Source: Chlorocebus sabaeus
Taxonomy: Eukaryota; Chordata; Mammalia; Primates; Cercopithecidae
Length of the DNA: 64,000 nt
Assembly: GCF_047675955.1 (NCBI RefSeq)
Contig: NC_132927.1
Location: forward strand, 63,345,702 to 63,409,701
Direction: 5' to 3'
The notes beneath the pieces were generated by a model, which was not told where the DNA came from, did not search any database, and saw nothing but the letters and a program-made list of their open reading frames with translations. Below are positions 10,778-20,914 of the stretch, in pieces (position 1 is the stretch's first letter; each line of letters begins with the position of its first letter). Position numbers and translations under genes: made by a program.

Positions 10778-11084
10778 TTTTTTTATTTTTTTTTATTTTT
10801 ATTTTTTTGAGACAGAGTCTCGCTCTGTCGCCCAGGCTGGAGTGCAGTGGCCGGATCTCAGCTCACTGCAAGCTCCGCCTCCCGGGTTAATGCCATTCTC
10901 CTGCCTCAGCCTCCCGAGTAGCTGGGACTGCCACCTCGCCCGGCTAGTTTTTTGTATTTTTTTTTAAGTGGAGACGGGGTTTCACCGTGTTAGCCAGGAT
11001 GGTCTCGATCTCCTGACCTCGTGATCTGCCCGTCTCAGCCTCCCAAAGTGCTGGGATTACAGGCTTGAGCCACCGCGCCCGGCC
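10778..11084 (-). mobile_element. AluY, Old World monkey type, inserted in copy 2
   Basis: The direct repeats 'taataccacaatttt' (10763-10777) and 'taatacctcaatttt' (11085-11099) flank it. Antisense reads 'gtggccggatctcagctcac' and 'cacctcgcccggctag', the complements of the cercopithecid right-monomer variants. About 10 bases are missing between 'gctgggact' and 'gccacctcg'. I recall that some Old World monkey AluY lineages are defined by a short deletion in this region, but I have not verified that this is the same one. Confidence 0.93.
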
Positions 11085-11488
11085 TAATACCTCAATTTTA
11101 GGCACGATTTTTCTCCCAAATTATACTATCACTGAACTGCTTCTACTACTGCTTAACTACTATTGCAAACCCAGTAATCAACTGCAGAGTTCCTTGCTAA
11201 GCGTTCAGCTCTTTCTTTTTCACATACTAACGTGTTCCCCATAAATGCCTAGTGAGTTAAGTATGATCATTCCCATTTTCTAGATAACAGAATAGAATCC
11301 TAAAGGAGTTCATTGGTCGAAGCCAAAGAATGAATCTAGTCATTGAAGACTGCGTGCTTTGAAATCATGGTCACGGAGCTGAAGATCGATTCAGCCCCTT
11401 AGCAGCTGTGTGAACTTAGAAAAGTGACTTGACTTACCGAGTCTCGGTTGGAAATTGTAGGATTGGTACCAGATGGTCCCTAAGCATC

Positions 11489-11844
11489 TGATATGGTTTG
11501 GCTGCATTCCCACCCAAATCTCAACTTGAATTGTAACTCCCAGAATCCCCTCGTGCTGTGGGAGGGACCCAGGGGTGGGGGATAATTTAATCATAGGAGC
11601 AGGTCTTTCCCGTGCTATTCTCGTGATAACGATTAAGTCTCACGAGATCTATGGGTTTATCAGGGGTTTCCGCGTTTGCTTCTTCCTCGTTTTTTCTCTT
11701 GTCTCGGATGTAAGAAGTGCCTTTCCCTTCTCGCCGTGATTCTGAGGCCTCCCCAGCCGTGGGGAACTGTAAGTCCACTTAAACCTCTTTTTGTTCCCAG
11801 TTTCGGGTATGTTTTTATCAGCAGCATGAAAACAAATTAAGACA
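11489..11844 (+). mobile_element. THE1/MST-type MaLR LTR (solo), plus strand
   Basis: Begins 'tgatatggtttggctgcatt' and continues through 'cccacccaaatctcaacttg', 'gtgctgtgggagggacccag', 'tcacgagatct', 'gaggcctccccagccgtggg', ending 'aaattaagaca'. This is the canonical THE1 LTR order. It sits inside the duplicated unit, since copy-1 homology continues on both sides. The LTR therefore inserted after the duplication, or was lost from copy 1. Confidence 0.92.
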
Positions 11845-11969
11845 AAATGTATGCAACTCAAAGTCTCTGACTTTTTCGTTTTGGGGGTTTTCTGTTTGTT
11901 TTCGTATTTGGAAGACCCTTCCTTCTGCTTGGGCTCCCTTGAAACCTCCAGGAATTTAATCACAACTCA

Positions 11970-12571
11970 CACCACCTGTGGTTGCCTCAAAAATTAGCCT
12001 TAATGCCACTAAATTCCATGTCCCATAATGGGAATCCCTACCCCTAGAGTTACCCCTAAGGAGCCTAATGGCAATCGGAATTAACCTAACTGTCCATGAG
12101 TACATGGTGGTGGTGTGGAAGTAATAAGGCTTCCTGAGTGAGGGCAGTGGGTGGAATGTTAACTCTCCCACATATTTGGTCGCTGTCTTTCAAGCTCCAT
12201 CGGCCACCTATATCCATTATTACATATCCTTGAGCCCAACAGCATTTTTGTCACTTTCTTATTAAATCAGCTTTAAGCTTCATTTTCTGTTAAATGTGCT
12301 GCAGAAAACCTTGTAAGCAGGTTAAGAAGCCAAAGAAAAGACAGAGAAAGAAAACCCATTTGAGATCATTGATCACTGTGTGAATTACTTCCTTTCTGCT
12401 TTTGATAAAATTATTTCAAAACTACAAGACTTAAAATGTCATTTATCTTTTGATTACTAACAGGCAGAGCCTTGAGTTCAGTGAACTTTCACTGTAAAAA
12501 TGAATTTTGAGCCATTGTGATCTCTCATCATGAGACGGACTTACATCTATATATTAGAAATAAACAAAAAA
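11970..12571. other. Unannotated sequence right of the duplication
   Basis: No repeat or coding signal recognised. Homology to copy 1 stops at about 11969. Confidence 0.45.
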
Positions 12572-12854
12572 GGCCGGGCACGGTGGCTCACGCCTGTAAT
12601 CCCAGCACTTTGGGAGGCCGAGGCGGGTGGATCACAAAGTCAGGAGATCGAGACCATCCTGGCTAACACGGTGAAACCCCGTCTCTCCTAAAAAATAGAA
12701 AAAATTAGGCGGGCACCTGTAGTCCCAGCTACTGGGGAGGCTGAGACGGGAAAATGGCGTGAACCCAGGAAGCGGAGCTTGCAGTGAGCCGAAATCACGC
12801 CACTGCACTCCAGCCTAGGCAACAGAACAAGACTCCATGTCAAAACAAAACAAA
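12572..12854 (+). mobile_element. AluY with a small internal deletion
   Basis: Both monomers are present. The segment after 'aaaaaatta' goes directly to 'ggcgggcacctgtagtccca', so about 13 bases of the right-monomer start are missing, probably by slippage between the similar strings gccgggc and ggcgggc. The right monomer has the ordinary 'gccgaaatcacgccactgca' form, not the monkey-specific one. A (CAAAA)n/(AAC)n tail follows to about 12885. Confidence 0.92.
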
Positions 12855-12949
12855 AGAAATAAATAACAACAACAACAAAAAAAGAAAAGTATTTCAAAAA
12901 TATATTGTATTCCAAAATTCTAAAGCAATCTTTCTCGGTATATTGAAAA

Positions 12950-13180
12950 GGGCTTGAACTTTCAAGTCAGAGTGACGTTTGAGCCTCCAATGCTCAGTGA
13001 TGTGTGTGACCTTGAGTAAGTTACTCAACCTCTCTGAGCGTTTCCAGTGACATAAAAGTAATAATATTTACAATAAATATTTTCATGGAGATTAAATGAG
13101 ATAAAATTTAAAAAGTGGTCTCACACAGAATATCGTACAATGAAGCCCCTAATAATTGCTGGTTTCCTTTATTATAGAGA
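12950..13180 (+). repeat. MIR SINE
   Basis: Recognised from 'gtgtgtgaccttgagtaagt', 'tactcaacctctctgagcg', 'ggagattaaatgagataa' and the 3' part near 'cctaataattgctgg'. This is a nearly complete MIR. Confidence 0.88.
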
Positions 13181-15094
13181 CAAGTAAAATCTAACTTCTG
13201 GTTCCTCTTTCCTAGTGAATGAGAACTGAAGGGTAATATTTATGCTGAAAAGAATAATACTGTTGGCTGAGCTTGAGCAAACTGGGAGTTGTGCTTTCTG
13301 TCCACTTAGAATTGCCTATGCCAGGAATTACTGGACAGATCGTTTGACATAAGAACTTTCATACCTGAGCCACTGCCTGGAAATTGTGGCACTACTTCTG
13401 CGAAGTTTTGCAAACACTTTGAACTTATTTGCTAAAGTTGCTTTGCATTCTGTACTGCTGGGCCCCTCTGCACATCCATGATTTGGCTGAAGCTGATGCT
13501 GGCTGTGCCAGCATATTTTCAACCTGATCAAGGCATGGAGTCCTGAAAATTTCATGAGATTCTGTTTCGTGGGATTTCCAGATTTATATCAAGCTTTACA
13601 GATCCCCAAAGTATGCATAATGCAGAAACAAAAATAAGAAAGGGCCTAACAACTCAGACACAACACTTGATATACTTAATTCATGTTGAATTAGGACTCA
13701 TTTGGGACTGTGAATTTTTATTTCACCTTTAGTGGAGAAAACCTTTTATCATTTTACAAGATGTGTTTTTCAAATTTAACAATAGTAGAAAGTTTTTAGA
13801 AGCTGGAATAATAATACTTGGCAACACTAATAAAGACTTAGAGTTAAGTCCTAGATGGATCCAAACTAGGTATGTGTTCTCCTGGATTAAACAATAAATT
13901 TGCTTGCTTTTATGCCTTCTTCATGAAGTACTATCCAATGGATCCTCTTTAGTTTCTTAGCAATTATCAGGTATCTTTTGAATGAGGCACAGTTCCTTAT
14001 TTCCCTTGTCTGTTGTTTTAATGCAGTTGTATACAGTGTATTCAACCACCAATAATAGTACATTTCACAGTTGCTCTTCATTAGTCACTTCTGGAAGGAT
14101 TTTTTTCTACTCAACTATTTTGTTATGTAACAACCAATCAATTTCCTCCTTTTAAATCAGACATATAAGTATCGATCATAGTTTCTGTGCAACATGAGGC
14201 ATCTAACATGCCACATTGATCTGATTCGTTCCAAGCAAAAGGAAAGAAACATGGTGATTTAGCTAACCTAGAGCAACTGTATTGTAGAGAAAGGTTCAGT
14301 TTCTGTGGCACTTCTAAAAATCCTGAAAAAAAAACCTGCTTGATTTTCTTTGCTGATTTATGATGAGAGTTTCCAGACTGAGAATCATCTTTTTTTTTTA
14401 AAATTCCATCCATCTATTCTTTCATTCAGCAAACCATTTTTGAGCATGTATCCTGTACTCTATGCCAGATAAAGACACAATATATCCATTATTTTATACC
14501 TTTGTCAATATAGATCGGGTAAAACTATTGAAAGGTCAATCAATATAAGGATTCAAAGAAATTGGTTTGATTCTTGTGAAAGTAAAATGTTCTTTGCCTC
14601 AGTAAATGTATCTAAAAGTTAATATAAATTGTTGGCATTGATTTCTCCCTACTCTTGCATCCTCGCCTTATGTGGAAAGAAAAAAACCTAAGTTTGTTCA
14701 CCAGTGTTGTGGGTTTTTAAAATAAATTTAAACCTATGTGAAAATGGATAAAGACGACTTGTTTGGGTCACACTAGTCTCACATAGAACCATAAAAGGTA
14801 GAGACTAACATGACATAAGAGACATGTCTTCTACTTTACTTGCATTTCTCATGATCACTTTACTCAATTCTCATGGTCAATATGTTGTCCTCTAAAATTC
14901 TTCTTATATTAAACAGGAAAGGGGATAAAAAATGGGTTACATGCTATTAGAAGGTTAAAGTGGAAAGATGTTGTTTTTCTAGCAAGTTTTAGAAAGATGG
15001 TGAACTCTTTTCCATTGACATTAATTAGTTGATCACATCTGGCCTTGGGGATCTGGGAAACAAGTCTTTAGCATTTGTAATGAGTAGTCAGAAT
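13181..15094. other. Unannotated stretch; small L2 tail inside
   Basis: No gene seen. A short antisense L2 3' end is plausible at about 14415-14480 ('attctttcattcagcaaacc', then 'tgagcatgtatcctgtactc'). Minus-strand frames of 64-91 codons at 13328-13555, 13887-14081 and 14138-14413 carry no recognisable motif. Confidence 0.45.
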
Positions 15095-15260
15095 CATCTA
15101 GGGGAAGAAAGCCAAGATTTTGAGCCAATAGACCTACATTTAGGTTTCAACTGCATCTATTATTAGCTTCGTAACTGAGCAAGTCATTTAATCACTTTAA
15201 GACTAGGAACCCTTATCTATAAGATGGGATGATATAAATATCTATTCTAGTTCCATCTCA
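15095..15260 (+). repeat. MIR SINE
   Basis: Pattern 'ttaggtttcaactgcatcta', then 'gtaactgagcaagtcattta', then 'acccttatctataagatggg' matches the MIR central core on the plus strand. Confidence 0.82.
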
Positions 15261-15628
15261 GACTCAAAGCATCAGAAGCATTACCATGTGAATAATGACA
15301 AACTTTAAGGGTTCACTTAAAGAAGAATAAATAAATTCCCTTTCAAGCGCCCAAGAAAGGGCAAAATGAGTAGAGAGAAGATTTTTTAAATCAGAGTAAG
15401 TAACACTAAGTGCTGAAACAGGTAAATCTCGAAAGCTCAAAACCTCGACACAATATAATTGCAAGTACAACCGAAAGAAATTCTGGAGAGAAATTCTTTG
15501 GAATCTCGGAAGGGTGACTCTGCTCAAAGTGGTATTAGTGACCCTGGTAACCATGAAGGTCTGTGATTAATTCTCTGTATTTGGCTAACCAGAGAGCAAA
15601 AAGAGAATCTCAATGAGAAAAAAAAATC

Positions 15629-17263
15629 TTTTTTTTTTTTTTAATTAATTTATTATTATTATACTTTAAGTTGTAGGGTACATGTGCATAACGTGCAGGT
15701 TTGTTACATATGTATACTTGTGCCATGTTGGTGTGCTGCACCCATCAACTCGTCATTTGCATCAGGTATAACTCCCAATGCAATCCCTCCCCCCTTCCCC
15801 CTCCCCATGATAGGCCCCGGTGTGTGATGTTCCCCTTCCCGAGTCCAAGTGATCTCATTGTTCAGTTCCCACCTATGAGTGAGAACATGCGGTGTTTGGT
15901 TTTCTGTTCTTGTGATAGTTTGCTAAGAATGATGGTTTCCAGCTGCATCCATGTCCCTACAAAGGACACAAACTCATCCTTTTTTATGGCTGCATAGTAT
16001 TCCATGGTGTATATGTGCCACATTTTTTTAATCCAGTCTGTCACTGATGGACATTTGGGTTGATTCCAAGTCTTTGCTATTGTGAATAGTGCCGCAATAA
16101 ACATACGTGTGCATGTGTCTTTATAGCAGCATGATTTCCTTTGGGTATATACCCAGTAATGGGATGGCTGGGTCATATGGTACATCTAGTTCTAGATCCT
16201 TGAGGAATCGCCATACTGTTTTCCATAATGGTTGAATTAGTTTACAATCCCACCAACAGTGTAAAAGTGTTCCTATTTCTCCACATCCTCTCTAGCACCT
16301 GTTGTTTCCTGAGTTTTTAATGATCGCCATTCTAACTGGTGTGAGATGGTATCTCATTGTGGTTTTGATTTGCATTTCTCTGATGGCCAGTGATGATGAG
16401 CATTTTTTCATGTGTCTGTTCGCTGTATGAATGTCTTCTTTTGAGAAATGTCTGTTCATATCCTTTGCCCACTTTTTGATGGGGTTGTTTTTTTCTTGTA
16501 AATTTGTTTGAGTTCTTTGTAGGTTCTAGATATTAGCCCTTTGTCAGATGAGTAGATTGCAAAAATTTTCTCCCATTTTGTAGGTTGCCTGTTCACTCTG
16601 ATGGTAGTTTCTTTTGCTGTGCAGAAGCTCTTTAGTTTAATGAGATCCCATTTGTCAATTTTGGCTTTTGCTGTTGTTGCTTTTGGTGTTTTAGACATGA
16701 AGTCTTTGCCCATGCCTATGTCCTGAATGGTACTACCTAGGTTTTCCTCTAGGATTTTTATGGTATTAGGTCTAACATTTAAGTCTCTAATCCATCTTGA
16801 ATTAATTTTTGTATAAGGAGTAAGGAAAGGATCCAGTTTCAGCTTTCTACTTATGGCTAGCCAATTTTCCCAGCACCATTTATTAAATAGGGAATCCTTT
16901 CCCCATTTCTTGTTTCTCTCAGGTTTGTCAAAGATCAGATGGCTGTAGATGTGTGGTATTATTTCTGAGGACTCTGTTCTGTTGCATTGGTCTATATCTC
17001 TGTTTTGGTACCAGTACCATGCTGTTTTGGTTACTGTAGCCTTGTAGTATAGTTTGAAGTCAGGTAGCATGATGCCTCCAGCTTTGTTCTTTTGACTTAG
17101 GATTGTCTTGGAGATGCGGGCTCTTTTTTGGTTCCATATGAACTTTAAAGCAGTTTTTTCCAATTCTGTGAAGAAGCTCATTGGTAGCTTGATGGGGATG
17201 GCATTGAATCTATAAATTACCTTGGGCAGTATGGCCATTTTCACGATATTGATTCTTCCTATT
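15629..17263 (-). mobile_element. 5'-truncated L1 (primate L1P-type), minus strand
   Basis: Starts on the plus strand with the poly-T of the antisense tail, then the antisense 3' UTR ('gtacatgtgcataacgtgca', 'accccatcaac'-like start) and ORF2 3' coding sequence. It stops at 17263 inside ORF2, so about 1.63 kb of a 6 kb element is present. A-rich sequence lies at both ends (15615-15628 and 17264-17281), consistent with a short A-rich target duplication. ORF2 is broken and no ORF1 or 5' UTR is present, so it cannot be autonomous. Confidence 0.95.
15862..16185 (-). pseudogene. L1 ORF2 remnant, extreme C-terminus
   Basis: The end of ORF2 in a different frame from part 1, including 'KMWHIYTMEYYAAIKKDEF' and the usual terminal '...SLIGGN' followed by a stop. 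Separation from the upstream part (16456-17265) shows at least one frameshift or stop between them, so the ORF is dead. Confidence 0.9.
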
Positions 17264-17265
17264 AA
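16456..17265 (-). pseudogene. L1 ORF2 remnant, C-terminal region part 1
   Basis: This minus-strand frame holds the stretch downstream of the reverse-transcriptase domain, recognisable from 'INIVKMAILPKVIYRFNAIP' and 'TALKFIWNQKRARISK'. Neither the endonuclease nor the RT catalytic motif (FADD) is included because the element is truncated upstream. The frame also reads on upstream to 17421 through the A-tract (FFFFF) and host flank, giving a 321-codon chimeric open frame of which about the first 50 residues are not L1. It ends at a stop near 16456 where intact ORF2 would continue. Confidence 0.92.
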
Positions 17266-17281
17266 AAAAAAAAAAAAAAAA

Positions 17282-18502
17282 GATGGTAATAGGACAGAAA
17301 AGAACTCTGATTTCTGGAGCTGATTTCTCCAGGGGCTGTATAAGGCAATAGGCTTTTCAAGAAGGTGTTTGTGGAAAACTAAAATCTGGGAAAGAAGAAA
17401 CATAAATAGATAAGTAAGCAATCTTGATAAGTATTCAAGAAGCTAACATTCGAATCTTATAAGAAAATGGAGAGGTTTTAATATGAACTAGGTATTGATT
17501 ATGCTGTATGTATTTGGGGATGGAAACTGGATTAGATTAACTGCCCTTATCAGTGACAAGTGTAAAGTTTGCAAAAGAATAAATCTTATGTTTACAATCA
17601 AAAAAAAAAAAAAAATCTCATTGGGAACTTGGGGCCAGACTTGGAAGTGGTATATAACCACTTTGCCCACTTTCTGCTTTCTAGAATTAATCCTGTAGAC
17701 ACACCAATATTGTGATTTTCTTCTTCCCATGTGCCTATCAAAAAATGAGAAAAAAATAGTGAATGCATGGCATCCAATGAATCACAAAAGTATCGTTAAA
17801 AGAGAAGACATACTAAAGGTATCCAGAAATATTTCTGAGGACAAATGAGAGATAAAGAATTAAATTTCTAAATCATAGATCACAGAGCATTGTTCTCATT
17901 CTAAGGTCTCTGGATGTCTAGATATTGATAATAACAGCCTCCAGAACCTTCAAGTTATTATCTGAGTAAAACATGTGCTTACTAATTAGAAAGTAAAACA
18001 GCATAGGATATCTAAATATCAAATATATAATTAAACAAGGTAATTTAACATCATTTGGAAATTACTGCTTTTATTGTACAGTCAATTGTTTTTGTATTTG
18101 ATTAATGTAATATTAGAGGGTGACTTATAATTTTCTTATATATAATTTGTTTGGTTGACAAGAAATTTCAAATACAGAATCCTTTGAGGAAAGTACATCC
18201 TAAAAGGATTGTAAAGCAATGGTGAATGATCACCCTGCATATAATCACTAGACTGAATGTGTATTGTGAGAAGTCAAATTTGAAATAAGCAAAAGGTCTT
18301 TTGTGGGTGGCCCTTCACCAATCCCTCTAGCTATAGTCTTCAAAGATTGATTGAAATTTGTGGGTGGATCTTTAGCATTGACAAAATCAACTATGGCATC
18401 AACAGAAACAGTCATGTTCTTAGTGACCATGACTTATACCCTGACTACATGAACCTTTTTCCAAAATCAGCCAAGCAACTGGCAGATTCTGAAAATGGGT
18501 GC
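17282..18502. other. Unannotated sequence
   Basis: No repeat family or gene recognised. A short A15 run at about 17600 and several frames of about 60-80 codons have no recognisable features. Confidence 0.45.
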
Positions 18503-18887
18503 AGTAGTCTGTTTTCACACTGCTGTAAAGAAATACCAGAGACTGGGTAATTTATAAAGAAAATAAGTTTAATTTACTCACAGTTCTGCATGGTTGACTC
18601 CCTGGGAAATTTACAGACGTGGCAGAAACTTACAATCATGATGAATGGTGAGGTGAAAGCAAGGCATATCTTCCCATGGTGGAGCAGGGGAGACAGACAA
18701 GTGCAAGGCAAAGTGCCACACACTTTTAAACCACCAGATCTCGTGAGAACTCACTCCCTATCATGAGAATAGCAAGGGGGAAATTCGCCCCCAAGATCCA
18801 ATCACTTCCACCAGGCCCCTCCCCTGATATGTGGGGATTATAGCTCTACATGAGAATTGAGTGGGAACACAGAGCCAAACTATATCA
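18503..18887 (-). mobile_element. MaLR LTR (THE1/MST type), minus strand
   Basis: Antisense order: 'tagtctgttttcacactgct', 'agactgggtaatttataaag', 'gtttaatttactcacagttc', 'ccaccagatctcgtgagaac', 'ccaatcacttccaccaggcc', 'ccaaactatatca'. This is the reverse complement of the THE1/MST LTR layout. It looks like a near-complete solo LTR. Confidence 0.9.
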
Positions 18888-19236
18888 ATGAGGCTCTGCA
18901 GTTACTCCCCAGTCCTATTCAGGCATGTCCATATAAAGGTATGGGCATGATAAACTCAAACTTTTCATTTTATATTTTAAAAAACCAGAAGTTAAAACAA
19001 GAAACATGCTTTCTATTTAAAATTTAAAAAATGATTTTTGGTGTTCCAGCCCAAATTTTTTATACTACATTAACTGTATAAGCCTCAGGAAGTTGTTCAT
19101 CACTTATTGGCCCACATCATATCTAAATTCTAGACTGAGACAAGTTATGGCTTCTATCACTGTTTCAGAAATATGAATGAATAAGAAAAGAAAAATAAGG
19201 AACAGAACAAGACAAAGAAAGAAGACTCAAAAAGGT

Positions 19237-19276
<40 letters not shown>

Positions 19277-19535
19277 AACTATCATAATGCAGATTTATTT
19301 TACTTTTGCTCTTTAAAGAAAGGTCACTCTTTATTTAGTAAAGTAGACCAAATGTGTCCATGTTAGCATCTCTTTTACTTTAAATGGAAGTGGGTCAGAA
19401 GCTCCCTGTTAGGCAGAAGTTGAAAATCTGTAGCTCTATGACCATTAGATGAACTTTTTATTTGCCCACATTCAAATTAGTTGCCAAAAATAAAACTAAG
19501 AAGATTGCATAGAAAAAAAAATCTGCATTGTGCAC
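18888..19535. other. Unannotated sequence between MaLR LTR and Alu
   Basis: Nothing recognised except the (GT)n array at 19240-19275. No clear MaLR internal sequence was seen here. Confidence 0.45.
19240..19275 (+). repeat. (GT)18 microsatellite
   Basis: Uninterrupted GT dinucleotide array, likely polymorphic in length. Confidence 0.95.
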
Positions 19536-19831
19536 TTTTTTTTTTTTTTTTTTGAGACGGAGTCTTGCTCTGTCGCCCAGGCTGGAGTGCAGTGGCACGA
19601 TCTCGGCTCACTGCAACCTATGCCTCCCGGGTTCAAGCGATTCTCCTGCCTCAGCCCCCCAAATAACTGGGACTACAGTCACACACCACCACACCCAGCT
19701 GATTTTTGTATTTTTAGGAGAGACGCGGTTTCACCATATTGGCCAGGCTGGTCTTGAACTCCTGACCTCATGATCCACCCTCCTCGGACTCCCAAAGTGT
19801 TGGGATCAGAGGCATGAGCCACCGCACCCAG
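19536..19831 (-). mobile_element. AluS, minus strand
   Basis: Poly-T then antisense Alu ending '...ccaccgcacccag'. The imperfect target duplication 'ctgcattgtgcactt' (from 19523) versus 'ctgcattgcccactt' (from 19832) marks both ends. Two overlapping open frames are Alu artefacts. Confidence 0.95.
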
Positions 19832-20374
19832 CTGCATTGCCCACTTCTTTTGAAAGATGATCTAAGACTGAGTCAACATTTCTGGAACTGAGTGGCAGGA
19901 GAAATTCTTACTATGGATGTATACCCTGCAGTTCACTAGAGGCTCCAGCACTTCTCAGTGCTTTACCTAACATCATCAAGCACTATCACCTTCCTGCTCT
20001 TAGCTACTGATGTGCCACAATCTTGGTGCCTAGAGGCTTCTGAGTTTGTGATCCCTGTCCAAAACACTTTACCTTCCATCTCTGTGACTTTTTACAAATG
20101 AATTCTACTCTCAGTGTTCCCGTCCGACAAATGCATGTGACTAGCTCTATTTTATAGCATTGTTTCTTCGATTATATAACATCATATGTGAAGGGCCTTG
20201 TGCAGATTCTGGTGCATATGATGCATAAGTAAACCCTGTACCCATTCCAAAATTTCAGTAAATATGGAAGAATTAAGCTGCTGCAATTTTCATAGTGCTT
20301 AGCAACATTTTAACAGTGATTCTGTTCTAATTGACTGTAGATTATCTGTCAGATTTATATAGCTAAAAAATTAA
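19832..20374. other. Unannotated sequence, nothing recognised
   Basis: No repeat, RNA gene or exon recognised. Confidence 0.4.
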
Positions 20375-20500
20375 TTATAATAACAATAGCCAACATTTAT
20401 CAAATACATGTAGCGTGCCAGCAACTTTGTTTAAACACAGAAACATTTTTAAATGTTTAAATCATGTGCCTGTTTTTATGTGTCTTAGAAAAATATATGT
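20375..20500 (+). repeat. MIR-like SINE fragment
   Basis: The string 'aacaatagccaacatttatc', followed by 'tagcgtgccagcaactttgt', matches the MIR start 'taatagctaacatttattga..tgtgccaggcactgt'. Confidence 0.65.
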
Positions 20501-20604
20501 AATACATCCCCTCTATGATTTCCCTGATATTCTTGCATTGATAAAAACAGAGCAGAGTTGGATAAGGAGGTAGATGAGATCACTGAGTTCATTTAAAGTC
20601 TATC

Positions 20605-20914
20605 TGTGTTAGTCCATTTTCACACTGCTAAAAAGAAAGATTGGGTAATTTATAAAGAAAGGAGGTTTAATTGACTCACAGTTCTATGTGGCTGATGAGA
20701 CCTCAGGAAACTTACAATCATGGTGGAAGACAAAGGAGGAACAAACACCTTCTTCACAAGACAGCAGGAAAGAGAGCCAGGGGAGGGGGTAAGTGTCACA
20801 CTTTTAAGCCATCAGATCTCATGAGAACTCACTAACATGAGGACAGCATGGAGGATACATGGGGATTGCAATTAGACATGAGATTTGGGTGAAGACACAG
20901 AGCTAAACCATATC
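20605..20914 (-). mobile_element. MaLR LTR (MST/THE1 type), minus strand, shortened
   Basis: Begins 'tgtgttagtccattttcaca', continues 'gattgggtaatttataaaga', 'aagccatcagatctcatgag' and ends 'gctaaaccatatca'. About 70-100 bases of the usual 3' section are missing. It has the same orientation as the LTR at 18503-18887, but they look like separate insertions. Confidence 0.88.

Larger units (their letters stand above)
9499..11969 (-). repeat. Copy 2 of the duplication: inverted, circularly permuted, with three insertions
   Basis: Read on the minus strand, 11969-10665 corresponds to 1751-2343 and 10664-9499 to 888-1753, so the two halves of the unit are in swapped order. The unit's outer ends (888 and 2343) are joined at 10664/10665. 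Its internal point near 1751-1753 has become the two outer ends. Removing AluS (9781-10083), AluY (10778-11084), their target duplications and a THE1-type LTR (11489-11844) leaves about 1.46 kb, equal to copy 1. An 11-base phrase 'tatagtttg..' is tandemly doubled at the junction. Both 68-codon minus-strand frames near 10324-10577 are unlikely to be genes. Confidence 0.86.

Noticed and set aside
18503..20914. Two same-orientation MaLR LTRs 1.7 kb apart, possibly the two ends of one provirus.
   Set aside because: The LTRs differ in length and wording, the sequence next to the right LTR does not look like a MaLR internal start, and no shared target duplication is visible. Separate solo LTRs are simpler.
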